A stretch of 64,000 nucleotides of DNA from Platerodrilus igneus (taxonomy: Eukaryota; Arthropoda; Insecta; Coleoptera; Lycidae), in contig JARFIW010000881.1 of NCBI GenBank assembly GCA_036346225.1, positions 2,085,001 to 2,149,000 on the forward strand, in the 5' to 3' direction. The position numbers and the translations under genes were made by a program. Each line of letters begins with the position of its first letter. Positions within the stretch are counted from its first letter, which is position 1. The notes beneath the pieces were generated by a model. That model saw only the letters and a program-made list of their open reading frames with translations, did no database searches and was not told the DNA's origin. Positions 10,979 through 22,340 of the stretch are shown here, piece by piece.

Positions 10979-11618
10979 TGTTGGATGTGATTGAACAGAG
11001 CATTTCAACACGCTATGAAAGTAAGCAAAATGCATTTATATAAAGCGATTTAATAAGAAACAGAACTCAAGTTAACACAGGAATAATTCAACATAACGTA
11101 CAACTTAAACATTATACATGTACAATGGTTATTAATGTAAAACATTATACATTACATGTGATTTTTCCAATGCTCCACCCGAAGGTACTACATTGGCCAG
11201 GAAGCGAGTTTTTTTTTTTTTACCTGGAAAATTTTGAATTTTGCGGAATCCTTGCTGTTCCAAGCAAGGTAGGGATTTTTAACGTGCGTGACAACACTCA
11301 CACACGGGACCTCCATTTTACCTCTCATCCGAACGAGGGTGTATTTTTGCGAAAAATGCTCGCCTAACATTTTTCAAGCGGACCGTGTCGGGATTCGAAC
11401 CCGGGACCTAGGGCGTAGTAGTCACACACATACCACTACGCCACGGAGCCGCCCTAAAACATTATACATCGCGTCAGAGCGCGTGCACGTCTGTTATATA
11501 TCACGGTCACGACGGAACTCTACTACACCTGTCTACCGGCGAGTCGTAACACGAGCGCGTCACTACAGTGACGTATCCTGCGCGTGGGATATCACTACCA
11601 CTAGCGTTATTACTAACA
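10979..11618 (-). repeat. Copia 3' LTR carrying a SINE
   Basis: 640 bp, equal to the 323-bp LTR plus a 302-bp SINE and a 15-bp duplication. Outside the SINE it is essentially identical to the 5' LTR at 15877-16199, so the Copia insertion is recent and the SINE is younger still. Confidence 0.93.
11153..11454 (-). mobile_element. tRNA-derived SINE in the Copia LTR
   Basis: Minus-strand SINE with target duplication TAAAACATTATACAT at 11138-11152 and 11455-11469. Its head (complement of about 11385-11454) has an RNA polymerase III box A-like GTGGCGTAGTGG and box B GGTTCGAATCC, spaced as in a tRNA. The body contains a conserved stretch around CCTTGCTGTTCCAAGCAAGG (plus strand). It ends in a GGAGCATTGGAAAA tail region instead of poly(A). 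The other SINE copies in this window can be aligned to it. Confidence 0.92.
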
Positions 11619-13351
11619 CTCCCCCTTGATACACACGCGGCTAACTGTGTAGAGTTGAACAAACCCATCATTTTCACACAATTTTCAAACTTTTTACGAG
11701 ACAAAGCTTTCGTAAGTACATCCGCAGGCATATCTTCCGAAGGTAAATGTTGTAGAACAAACTGCTTATCGTTCAGGGCTTCACGTATGAAATGATTCTT
11801 CACATCGATGTGTTTACTTCGTGCGTGAAACACTGGATTATCAGCTAACTTCAATGCACTCATGTTGTCATTACAAACAACTACCTGAGCTAATTTTTCG
11901 AAACCAAGTTCTATCAGGGCGTTTCGAAGATAAATAGCCTCTTTGGCAATTTCAGTCAATCCCATATATTCGGCCTCTGTAGACGAAAGAGCCACAGTAC
12001 GCTGCTTTCTAGATTCCCATGAGATTGGACAACTAGACAACATAAATGAAAATCCTGTAAAAGATCTTCTGTCGATGGTACATCCAGCCCAATCGGCATC
12101 TACATACCCCTTTAGAGCATCTTTGGTGGGAGAATACACCAACCCTAAATTAATACTTCCTTTAAGATATCGAAGAACACGCTTCGCTGCGCTCCAATGA
12201 CAATTTCTATAACAGTTATTAAACTGGCTAAGATAGCTAACAGTGTAACTTATGTCAGGTCGCGTTGCAACTGATAGATAAGTCAACGCTCCGATCAGTT
12301 CTCTGTACGGTAATTTTTCTTCTTCATCCGACGCGGATTCAGTTGGTTTAGACAACTTAGTGCCCGGATCGATAGGAGTACTGATTGGTTTAGCTTCAGA
12401 CATTCCAAATCTGTCTAATATTTCCTTTATGTAACCTTTCTGATGTAGCATAATTTTATCATCTTTTCGAGAAAATTCAATTCCTAAACAGTATCCAACG
12501 CTACCGAGATCCTTAACTTCAAACTTTCTGAACAATTTAGATTTTAAACTGTCAATTGTTTTCAGATTCCTGGAAGCAATCAATATATCGTCAACATAGA
12601 TTATTATCAGAGTTAATTCATCACCTTGACCCATTCGATATAAACAAGGATCAGAATTTGTTGGTTTAGCACCACATTCTTGTAATGTTTTGTTTAACTT
12701 GGCATACCAACTTCGTCCAGCTTGCTTTAAACCATATAAAGCCTTATTCAGCAAACAAACTTTGTTTCCACTCTGTATATCTTTCAGCATATCACCTGAT
12801 ACCTTTCCGATATATGATTCATCGTTGAGAGAAATAATCTCCAAGATTTTTGCTAACTGTTTTGGAGGTTCCATGTATACAGTCTCTTGCAATTCTCCAT
12901 TTAAATAAGCACATGCCACATCTAATTGATGCAAATGCATTCCAAAATGCGCTGCTATCGCAGAAACTAATCTTACTGAACTTAAGCGAGCCACAGGAGC
13001 AAAAGTTTGATTGAAGTGTACGCCAGGCTGCTGACCGTATCCCTGCGCAACTAATCTTGCTTTCCTTCGATCAAGACTCCCGTCACTTTTCAGTTTATTT
13101 CGTAAAACCATTCTGCTTCCGATAATTTCTTTATCATGTGGCCTGTCAACTAAAGACCAAGTTTTATTCTTTAATATAGAAACCGTTTCCTCAACCATAG
13201 CTTTATACCATTCGTCAGCTTCAGTCGAATTTAAAACTTGTTTCATAGGAACTTCTGACATAAATAAATATTCCTCTGTTTCAGAGTTTATGTTTGCTTC
13301 TGGTACCATATTAAATAATTTCGCGGACGACCGGGTGCCCGGTTCGGACAA
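11507..13351 (-). pseudogene. Copia pol: reverse transcriptase and RNase H
   Basis: A long open minus-strand frame (614 codons). The RT carries WSLVDRP, KSDGSLDRRKARLVAQGYGQ, the first Asp in HQLDVACAYLNG, and the YVDD box in IIIYVDDILIAS. RNase H follows with KGYVDADWAG, ALSSTEAEYMGL, CNDNMSALKLADN and HIDVKNHFIREAL, all catalytic acids present. The frame runs about 112 nt past the polypurine tract into the LTR before stopping at 11507. It is separated from integrase by frameshifts near 13340 and 13640, so the enzyme would not be made as part of a normal polyprotein. Confidence 0.92.
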
Positions 13352-14540
13352 TTCTAGGTCTTCCCGGTCCTTTAACTAAACTGATCTCTTTAGACACATC
13401 ATTTTCTAAATTATCGACTTCGGCGGATTCTGACCAAATAAGAGTATTAGGGGGTTCATACTCGATTTCAGATCCTAATTTATTCTCTTTAGTTTCAGAA
13501 AAAACGTCAGACGGTTCTTGTAAATTTTGCTTATTATTTGATTCAACAAACTTTACATCACGAGTTATTTCGGTTTTCGCTCTTCAGGTAACCAAACCCT
13601 GAATGCCTTTGATTCCTCCGAGCAACCCAAGAATATTCCTCTTTAGCTCTTTCATCAAATTTTCCTTTGCTCGGATTTCTGTTCAAACAGAAAACTTTGC
13701 AACCGAATTGCCTAAAATTACTCACATCTGGTGGACTTCCCGTCCAAATTTCATGTGGAGATTTCCCATTTAGACTTTTCGTAGGCACACGATTACGAAT
13801 ATAATTTGCGGTATTAACGGCTTCGGCCCAAAATGAGTCTGGCAAACCGGATTCCATGAGTAGACAGCGAGCAGAATCGAGTAAAGTACGATTTTTCCTC
13901 TCGGCTACCCCGTTCTGTTCCGGATTGTACGGTGCCGTTAAACGCCTAGTAATTCCGCGTTCCTTTAATAAAGTATCAAAGTTCGAATTTGTATATTCCG
14001 TGCCATTATCTGATTGAAAGCATTTGACGCGTTTACCGTTCTGATTTTCAACTAAGTTTAAATATTCCACCGTAATTTTTGTAACTTCCGATTTATGACT
14101 AATAAATCGTACTTCGCACCAACGCGAGTGATCGTCTATTAATTCAACAAAATATTTTGCCTTTCCATTCGATAGAACACGCATAGGACCACAAACGTCC
14201 GTGTGAATAATGTCTAATAAATTCGATTCCCTGTTCGATTTATTTGGGAACGGCATTCTCGACATTTTACATTTTGCACATATATCACAATTAAGGTCAA
14301 TATTTTTCAGATCAAGTTTAAGATCAATACCCGTTATAACACCTTTACGTATAGAATCGATTAGATCCTTAAAATTCAAGTGTCCTAAACGTTTGTGCCA
14401 AAGTAAAAGTTTCTGAGAAATATGTACCGGTCCGTTATTTATTGCTACGTTCGAAATGTTCTGACTTTCGCGCGCGTAATAAAGATCACCGATGCGATCT
14501 GCAATTAACTTAACAGTCCCATCTCTGCTGAGAACTAACG
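13352..14540 (-). pseudogene. Copia pol: integrase
   Basis: Minus-strand frame with the HHCC zinc site (WHKRLGHLNF, later CDICAKCKM), then the DDE core: Asp in IHTDVCGPM, Asp in FQSDNGTEYTN, and Glu in QNGVAERKNRTLLD. The GKSPHEIWTG and FGCKVFCLNR segments after the core are typical of Copia. A frameshift near 14540 separates it from gag-protease. Another near 13640 cuts off the linker to RT, which can still be recognised in another frame down to about 13370. Confidence 0.9.
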
Positions 14541-15724
14541 CACAGTCCTTTTAAATAAGACTCTAAAACCATTTTAGTAATTTTACTAACTGACAATAGA
14601 TTCGTACGCAAATCGGGTACATGAAGAGTATCGTTTAAAATAATATTTTTGGACTCACCTCGTATATCCGTGGTAAATGTTACAATACCTTTAGCAACGA
14701 CATCTGTTGAACTGTTGTTGGCTAAATTCAAGCTACCATGCATGCATTCTTCGAGTTTTTGAAAACTTTCAATATTCCTACACAAATGTGAAGAAGCTCC
14801 ACTATCCAAGCACCATCTGGTATCTTGATTTTGATAGCCAATTTGACACACTTGCGAAGTAACAAAACTCATATTTTCACTAGCACTTTGGGAACAACTA
14901 GCTGAAGATGGCGTATTAGCATTTTTGTGTTTGTAGCACTCTGAGGCTTTATGACCGATTTTTCTGCATTTATGACAGCGAAATTTAAAATATTGATTCA
15001 CATTTCCGCCTTTATTCGCGAGTACACTTTCGGTAGTTTTATAATTATTCGCGGGTTTCTTGTTTTCACGCCGCCACTGACCCGGTTTTTTGTTTACAAA
15101 CAAAGCATTCTGAGAAGTATTTCGATCGTCGTTTTTTCTAGCATCGCTCTCTTCTACTATTTTAATTCGTAGCGTTTCTGGGGATGGCAATTCGTCTCTT
15201 GACGCACACCGAAAATTTTCAAAGCTCGGCGGTAAGCTATATAATAACATAATTGCTAGTAAATCTGGATTTATTTCAAGGTCCATTTCGGCTAATTTAT
15301 CAACAGCATCAAAAAACTTGTTTATATGTTCACGTATATCAGAACCTTCGTCCATACGTTGTAAAGTTAGTTGCTTCAATAAATTTGCTTTTCTAGCCGG
15401 TCCCTTAGATTGATACGTATTTTCCAGTTTTAACCAAACATCCCTTGAAGTAATGCATCCTTTAATTTGTTTTAATTCAGAAGGACTAATTGAAAGAATT
15501 ATTTCTGATTTGGCTTTACTATCGCCTTTAAGCCATTTTTCAATTTCCCTCTTAGAATGTGGGTCATCATCCTTCAAATCTGGTTTACCCCAGGTTCCGT
15601 TCGCGTAACCCCAATCATCTTGCTTTATTAGTAGCGCTTCCATCTGTATTTTCCAGGTATCGAAATTTTCTTTATTTAACATTTCAAGTCGCGAAACATT
15701 CGCACTATTCATCTTGAAAAACAA
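14510..15724 (-). pseudogene. Copia gag and protease
   Basis: Minus-strand frame of 404 codons from an ATG at 15724. The gag domain has NFDTWKIQMEALL near residue 20 and the LKQLTLQRMDEGSDIREHI pattern. A CCHC knuckle (CHKCRKIGHKASEC) lies near residue 250. The protease active site is WCLDSGASSHLCR. A frameshift near 14540 ends it early with an unrelated tail. The start is plausible because it lies about 150 nt inside the 5' LTR, a normal Copia leader length. Confidence 0.9.
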
Positions 15725-15860
15725 TATACAATCTCAACACGTTAATACAGGAAAAACCGTAACCGTCACTACTAAAGAAAACGCCGACACGTACACCTGT
15801 CGTTTTTTGTTTCTTATCGCTTGTTACTGCACCTGCTATTTGTTATTCTCGTTTGAGTTG

Positions 15861-15876
15861 TTCTGGGCGCCTAACC
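15861..15876 (-). other. Copia primer-binding site candidate
   Basis: Directly inside the 5' LTR the minus strand reads GGTTAGGCGCCCAGAA. This resembles the complement of the anticodon stem-loop of initiator tRNA-Met, the internal half-tRNA primer known for Copia. The match is not perfect. Confidence 0.5.
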
Positions 15877-16199
15877 TGTTGGATGTGATTGAACAGAGCA
15901 TTTCAACACGCTATGAAAGTAAGCAAAATGCATTTATATAAAGCGATTTAATAAGAAACAGAACTCAAGTTAACACAGGAATAATTCAACATAACGTACA
16001 ACTTAAACATTATACATGTACAATGGTTATTAATGTAAAACATTATACATCGCGTCAGAGCGCGTGCACGTCTGTTATATATCACGGTCACGACGGAACT
16101 CTACTACACCTGTCTACCGGCGAGTCGTAACACGAGCGCGTCACTACAGTGACGTATCCTGCGCGTGGGATATCACTACCACTAGCGTTATTACTAACA
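15877..16199 (-). repeat. Copia 5' LTR
   Basis: 323 bp, matching the other LTR without the SINE, and followed by the second ATTTC target duplication (16200-16204). Confidence 0.93.
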
Positions 16200-18000
16200 A
16201 TTTCATTTATTTAATTTAAATTTACAAGTATTGACGTAATTTTATAATTATGGATTAGGAGGTAATAGATTCATAAAAAAAATTAATTGTATAAGCCAAT
16301 AAAAATTAGTAATTAATTTAATTTATTTCAATTTAAGGGGTTATAACGTCAGAGAACGCATAAGAGCATGAAAAATCAATAATACTAAGGCGAAAAGCTT
16401 TGCTTAACAAACAGACAGACGTCGGTCATATACAATACCATGAAAACAAACTCCTAGAAATGTTATTTTAAACGATCATTAATTACGCACAGCTGCACGT
16501 TGGAAAGGTTACCTTCCGGTTATTTCTGTAGATAACAGACCAAGCTTCAAGGAAATATTGTTTAACCGTCGGTGGGTTTCGTAAATAAACACAAACAAGA
16601 GCTTCTTAACGGGCAGAAAAGATGCACAATTAATAATATGTTACAGAATGAGACGGGCATAGAAGCATGCATTTAGTAGGCATATATTCAATCCAGGTGG
16701 GGTAGACATAAAACGCGGGCAGCTATATCGATTTTCTACCACTCAAGCAAGATTAGAACGCGACATCCAATATGCATAAGACAGGAATAAAGATATTACA
16801 GGCGGGGTTATAAGACGTCACTGAAATGTATGATTGGTCGAAATAGGTAGTTTAGAACAGAGAAACATGTGATAGTTTTGTTGTTTGTAGCGTGTTGACG
16901 AGCAATATTTCTAGAAGTTTAAAATGGTTACACCAAAATTTGCGGAAATGTTAGTTTGCAATTAGGTATTTCGAGTAAAGTGTGGCTGAGAGGGGCTTGG
17001 CTTACGATATAAATAAGCTAGGGAAATTAATAGCTCTCTCTTTTATTTTGCATCGCTTACGACGTACAAAAATCTACTGACGAGGCTTGTAATTATAATA
17101 AAAATTTGTAAAATCAATAGTACAGTATTAGATTGTTGTGGCCTTTATCGTTAGAAACGTGAATTGTGTCGAGTTTATTTAAATGAAACTAAGGTCCAAA
17201 GAACACTTTAACAAGCTCGTAAATTAATAAAGCGCTAAATAACAAGTGTAATATACATGAATGTGGATATTGAAATTGATATTGTATGGGTAGCATGAAG
17301 CGCAGCTTAGATGGTGGTCATCTTTAACATCTAGTGGAGACGCACGCAGAACCACTAGACCGAGGGGTTCAGGAACATAATACATCGTCAACGGAGATGG
17401 AATCTTCAAGTTTTTCCGGGTAACGCATTAGAATTTGCTGTTTTTTTATAAACTGTTGAAAATTTTGTGATGTGTGAGAGTTAACTTTGATGGTATTTTT
17501 CGTTATTTTACGTATTGAAAAGGATACGTATAACTGACTATTAATATGGTATTGTAAATATAAAACAAAAGGTGTACGTAAAGCTTATTTGAATTGCTTG
17601 ATGAATTTAAATTTAATTGTTAAGAGTACATGGGTTTTTTTGAAATTTGTAGTACTAGTATGCAAAGTGAAAAACATACATTGATAAACTGGGTTATCAT
17701 GAGCTCACCATACTCCAGTGTGTAGTAAGAAACCAAGGTCAGGTATTATTTGGGGCGCATTTACCCCTGTTGCATTAAATGTGTTAGAAGTTTACATTTA
17801 AAAAAAATACTTGGACTTATAAAGATAGCATGTATTGAGGTGTAACTTGAGCACCGAACTGTAAATAGCTTTGAATTATTATTTGTAAATAGTGGTTGAT
17901 AAATATTGTATGATTGTTGTATTATTTTGTGATTTTATTGTATGGTGTGTGAACGGTAAAGGGAATGAGAGTAAATTTAGGTATACGAAAAGAAGCACAG

Positions 18001-18250
18001 CTGAGCTAGCCAGGGAAGCTGCTGACAAAATAATTCGATGAAGCAGATTATGGGTAAGAATGTTTTGTAAAATTTTTATATGTTTGAAAATAAATTTCTT
18101 TTTGAAAACTGGTGAGGTCCGGTCTGAAATTAGAGAGTTCCAGGGCAATTTATGACGGCCCAACGTTGGGGCTCGAATGTTTTTTTTACTCTGGCAAAGT
18201 CTTTATAGGCTAACACGGCAAATTATGACGCCCAATCTGTGGGGCTCGAA
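18001..18250 (+). other. tRNA-Lys-complementary box and two PBS-like repeats
   Basis: 18001-18015 is CTGAGCTAGCCAGGG, complementary to the 5' end of tRNA-Lys. 18153-18177 (TGACGGCCCAACGTTGGGG, then CTCGAA) and 18226-18250 (TGACGCCCAATCTGTGGGG, then CTCGAA) match the complement of the tRNA-Lys 3' end, reaching past the usual 18 nt into the T-loop. The two PBS blocks are part of a roughly 73-bp tandem duplication. Confidence 0.6.
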
Positions 18251-18299
18251 TGATCTGTAGAAAGTACCAGTTCCTGTGACCAAAAAGAGACTTCCACGG

Positions 18300-18300
<1 letters not shown>

Positions 18301-18349
<49 letters not shown>

Positions 18350-18948
18350 GGAAGATATTCTTGACCATAAAAATAAATATTATTGAGGTTTATTCTTGGA
18401 AGTTGGTCAGATAAACCAGTCTTTGAAACATAAGAATTGTAGTAGTATAAAAATCACTATATTTTGCTATGACGCGTTTCGGTCAAAGAGACCATTATTA
18501 AATAGATTATCTATAAATGTCAATAATTAAAATAAAATCCATAACTATAAAATATAAAGACCAGAAATTTTATGTTGTTATGCTAGGATATAACGATAGC
18601 CACAAGTGGTATTTTGTGTGTATCATGAGGAATAATCACTAACTTTTTATAACTAATTTTTATAACTGCATTGTTTGTATTTCAATTCAAGTTAGTGATT
18701 ATTCCTCATGATACACGCAAAATACTACCTGTGGCTATCGTTATATCCTAGCATAACAATATAAAATTTCTGGTCTTTATATTTTATAGTTAAGAATTTT
18801 ATTTTAATTATTGGCATTTATAGATAATCTATTTGTTAATGGTCTCTTTGACCGAAACGCGTCATAGCAAAATATATTGATTTTTATATTATTACGATTT
18901 TTATGTTTCAAAAACTGGTTTATCTGGCTAACTTCCAAGAATAAACCT

Positions 18949-18988
<40 letters not shown>
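18301..18988. repeat. Hairpin element 2 inside (TA)n, with hammerhead-like core
   Basis: A TA run (18301-18345), an inverted repeat with arms 18383-18645 and 18691-18951, then a second TA run (18953-18988). The arms are about 260 bp and agree at most positions; the loop is about 45 bp. Each arm holds the motif GGTCTCTTTGACC directly followed by GAAACGCGTC (plus strand at 18841-18863, minus strand at 18493-18471). That equals stem II plus the GAAA side of a type I hammerhead as found in Penelope-like elements; the CUGAUGA side is decayed. No coding frame. Confidence 0.7.
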
Positions 18989-18991
<3 letters not shown>

Positions 18992-20520
18992 GCTGTGATA
19001 AGGGGTTGTTTAAGGTTGTACCTTATAGTAAAGGTCGTTTAGAAATGAGAAATTACCATAAGCAGCAGAAAACTGCATTTATTTAGTAAAGAATTGAGAA
19101 GTGGAGATAGTTTGTAAATAGTAAGCAGTCAACACCCTGTATATAAAGTATAAGTAATTTTAAGTGACGCAAATAAACAGAGGAAGACGCATAGTTAGCG
19201 TAGAAATCAGGAACACATGCATTAGGTAGATAGTAAATATTTAATACCCTAGATAGAGTTTTAGTTAATTTAGGCAATGCAAATAATGATATTTTTTAGT
19301 GGAAGCACGCGTATTTATAACTAAATATAATAAAGTGTAATTAAACACGCATTCAAAAGACTTCCAAACAATTAGGTTAATACGGAGATAAGAAATAGAG
19401 CTTCGAGATGCATTATGTGAATGCGTACAAGTAGTTAAAAACTTTGATAAAGAGAGGTGATTAAAAATTGCGTAAATAACATGCAGATATGAGCATTAAA
19501 AGTCGAATTGCATCAGTTGTTTATGGAAAAGCAATTAGATTCATCAAAACACCGCATGTTTAATAACGAAGACAGCTGCGACCAGGTCACAATTATTGGA
19601 AAGCATAGAAAATTACATCAGAAACTACTTTAAATGCAAGGATTTGATTCGTTAAAATGAGCGACGAGTTTGTAGACCATACCCACTGACCGAGTGGGAA
19701 GGCAATGATATATTAACAGGTACAGTGATAACGAGGTCAGTTTTTTTTTTAACTCAACAAAGGTCGAAGTGCGCCACTATGAAATAAAGTGATACGTAAT
19801 AATAATTCAAAGTGAAAAATAGTATAAGTGCTAAAATGAAAATTACGATTGCCGATTAAACGGCTTCCGAGTCCGTGGAGAATAAATGTAATTTCGAGTC
19901 AGGGGACAATGATAATAAGAATTCTATTCTAAAGCCGGGGAGAAAAATCCAAGTTCTGAGTCCGTGGAAAATAAATGTAATTTCGAGTTAGGGGAGAAAA
20001 ATCCAAGTTCCGAGTCCGTGGAGAATAAATGTAATTTCGAGTCAGGGGACAATGATAATAAGAATTCTATTCTAAGTCCGGAGAAAATAAACTACGATTT
20101 CTGAGTTCTGGGGGAGAATAATACAATTTCTAAGTCAAGGGAAAATAAATGATAATAATCCAATTATAAGTTTGGGGAAATTAATATGAAGGAATAAGTC
20201 TGAAATGAGACGACAATAAATTGGGGTGCATAAGTATAAGTTAATAATGGTAGTCCAGAGGGTGATGGCAATAATTTAAATGCAATGGTTCAAGCGTGTG
20301 GATAGACAATATTTCGAATGGGCATGTAATAATCCTATATTGGGGGAAGATTATTTTTATTCAAATGGATGGCTTAATGCATGGGAAGTATTAGCTGATT
20401 ATGAATGCGCCAATGCGAAGAAAATAGACCCGGTTAGATTTTTAGTTATAAAATAAGTTAAGTTAAGTTTCTGGAGGGAATTTATAGCAATATTAATAAT
20501 ACAGCCCAACGTCGGAGAAC
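18989..20520 (+). repeat. Decayed LTR-like unit with internal tandem repeats
   Basis: Starts with GCTGTGATAAGGGGTT, also found after the hairpin at 29.39 kb. A two-copy degenerate repeat lies around 19100-19300, carrying CAACACCCTGTAT and TAATACCCTAGAT. At 19862-20165 a block with GAGTCCGTGGAGAATAAATG and GAGTCAGGGGACAATGAT is repeated two to three times. At 20502-20518 CAGCCCAACGTCGGAGA resembles the tRNA-Lys PBS. No gene seen. Confidence 0.45.
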
Positions 20521-20599
20521 GATAATTACAAATCCAGTTAATTTATAGCAATATTAATATAATATTCATAAAATCCTTTTAACATATACGTGAAGGTTC

Positions 20600-22340
20600 C
20601 CATGTAAAGTAAACTGCTTTGAGTACATATAGTGTTGTGGTACACTACTTAAGCAAAAGCCCAATTTTAAAATTCGTGACAATCGAACATTTATTGATTA
20701 GTCCGTGTATAAGTAATGATTTTCTAAAGAAATGCTTTTAAAATAAGTGTTTATTGCAGTTATAGAGATCGTAAAATACTATAAGAATTCTATATTACTT
20801 CGATGTCAAACTGTCCTTTTTTAAAATATCATTTAATAAACATAATACACCGCCAGCCGGCAGAAACAAAAAAATCCGTACTTTGGTATAACATAAATTC
20901 ATTAATTCTTTTTAGAAATATCGGTTAATAAACGTTATTTGTTCAAAACCTTATAACACAATTGCGAGAAGTTTTCTTTCGGGATTATTCTAGAATAAAT
21001 TATATTACAAGCTAATTGTCTTGTATGAATGAACGACTCAATTCGCGGATCATTACGGTATTGAGAAGAACATTAAACCAGATAAGATAACCCTTTTTAA
21101 TAGCTTTAATTATTACTGAAGTTGGGACAATGGAAGAAACAGCTTTACGGTTGCAATAAATTGTAAAATGGCAAGCCATTAATGAAATAAGAACGCAAAA
21201 TTGTGGGTAACTGTTGCATCATGCGGATGTGCTATGCCTTTAGAATGTAATTAGAAGATTCGGGACCTCTGGCGTATTTGGAACTTTATTATATAAAAAG
21301 AAATTTAAATGCAAAGCGAGTCATTCAAGATTTGGCATTCACGATTTTACAGTCAAGATTCGAACATAAGCACTTCGACATTAGAAAGTTGAGGGATAAT
21401 TATTAAATGTAGGGCAACGATAATTAATTTATTACTCCAATATAGATACTCCTGGTGCAAGATCACGCGCCACTTTAATCTGTAAAAAGTACTTTCCAAA
21501 TTTGGTGAAAAATATTTTTACGTATGGAAATTAATTAGAAATGGAAACCTAATAATTTGAAACCACAAAAGTTTAGATGCAGTTTAATTTTGATGGAAGC
21601 GATCTGTTAAATAGCCAAAGACAGGTAGTCATAAAGATAAGCACATCAGTAGGAACTTTACAATCTAAAGCGCAAGTAAAACTTTGTTATGAATTTAAAA
21701 GGACAATTATATATTATTAAGTAGATTAAGCTAAAATAAGTTTTTATTCTGCGTATCAAAATTATTTGTATATGGTTAATTTGATTTTAGCAACTTTGAG
21801 GTTAGAGCTCAAAGCCTTTTGACTCTTACCAAATTTTTTGTTCCACGTCGTTGGTCAACTACATTGACGCGGGTAAGTAATACAAGAATATTTAAACTAT
21901 TAACAAAAATCTTAAAGAAAATTTTGTGACTTACGTATATAATATTTTGGGGTTTTCTTATATTTAAAACGAACTTGGTGAAGATCATACGTAAGTAATA
22001 ACAAAATACCGTTTCTTTTTAAACTTAAGCTGTAAATTGCATTTATAAGCGTTGTTTATATCTGTGTGTAAGCAGTCTACTCGAATAAAGTGTGTAGAAA
22101 AAAGATGTTTTTGGATGTATAGAGAATTGTCCATAAATGTTTTTTGAAACTTTCTCGTTTCATTTACTTTCGTAAAATCAACAGCATATTTGTCGCTGAG
22201 CTAGCAAAAGGAAAGAACGCACACGGCAAAGGAAGAATTCAAATTTTCTATTAAGCAAGCGTCCATTGCATACTTATATTAGAAAAAACAATTGTACCCG
22301 AGTATTTGCAACTAAATTTGTGAAACCCAACGTAACGGCA
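20600..22340 (+). repeat. LTR-like unit of the tRNA-Lys family
   Basis: Diverged relative of the later LTRs. 20900-21040 aligns loosely with 22680-22790, and 21780-22230 aligns well with 28640-29060. It ends with the tRNA-Lys 5'-end complement CTGAGCTAGC (22196-22205) and a PBS-like ACCCAACGTAACGG at 22326-22339. Only about 50 bp then separate it from the next LTR copy, so its internal region is lost. No coding frame. Confidence 0.5.

Larger units (their letters stand above)
10979..16199 (-). mobile_element. Full-length Copia retrotransposon (broken frames)
   Basis: 323-bp LTRs at both ends (the left one enlarged by a SINE), TG and CA termini, and 5-bp target duplication ATTTC at 10974-10978 and 16200-16204. 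Gene order on the minus strand is gag, protease, integrase, RT, RNase H, which defines Copia. A polypurine tract (AAGGGGGAG, complement of 11619-11627) abuts the 3' LTR. At least three frameshifts break the polyprotein. Confidence 0.94.
10939..18060 (+). repeat. Right arm of giant inverted repeat (interrupted)
   Basis: Pieces 10939-10978 and 16200-18060 are the reverse complement of the left arm. The Copia element 10979-16199 is inserted in between. The arm ends near 18050 in a block containing CTGAGCTAGCCAGGG, and a tRNA-Lys PBS-like sequence follows at 18153. The arm therefore looks like an LTR of the tRNA-Lys family facing right, and the left arm is its mirror image. 16205-17990 contains no convincing gene; short open frames there share no features with known proteins. 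Confidence 0.72.

Noticed and set aside
11385..11454. tRNA gene
   Set aside because: Boxes A and B are present but belong to a SINE head with target duplications and further copies nearby; the cloverleaf is not intact.
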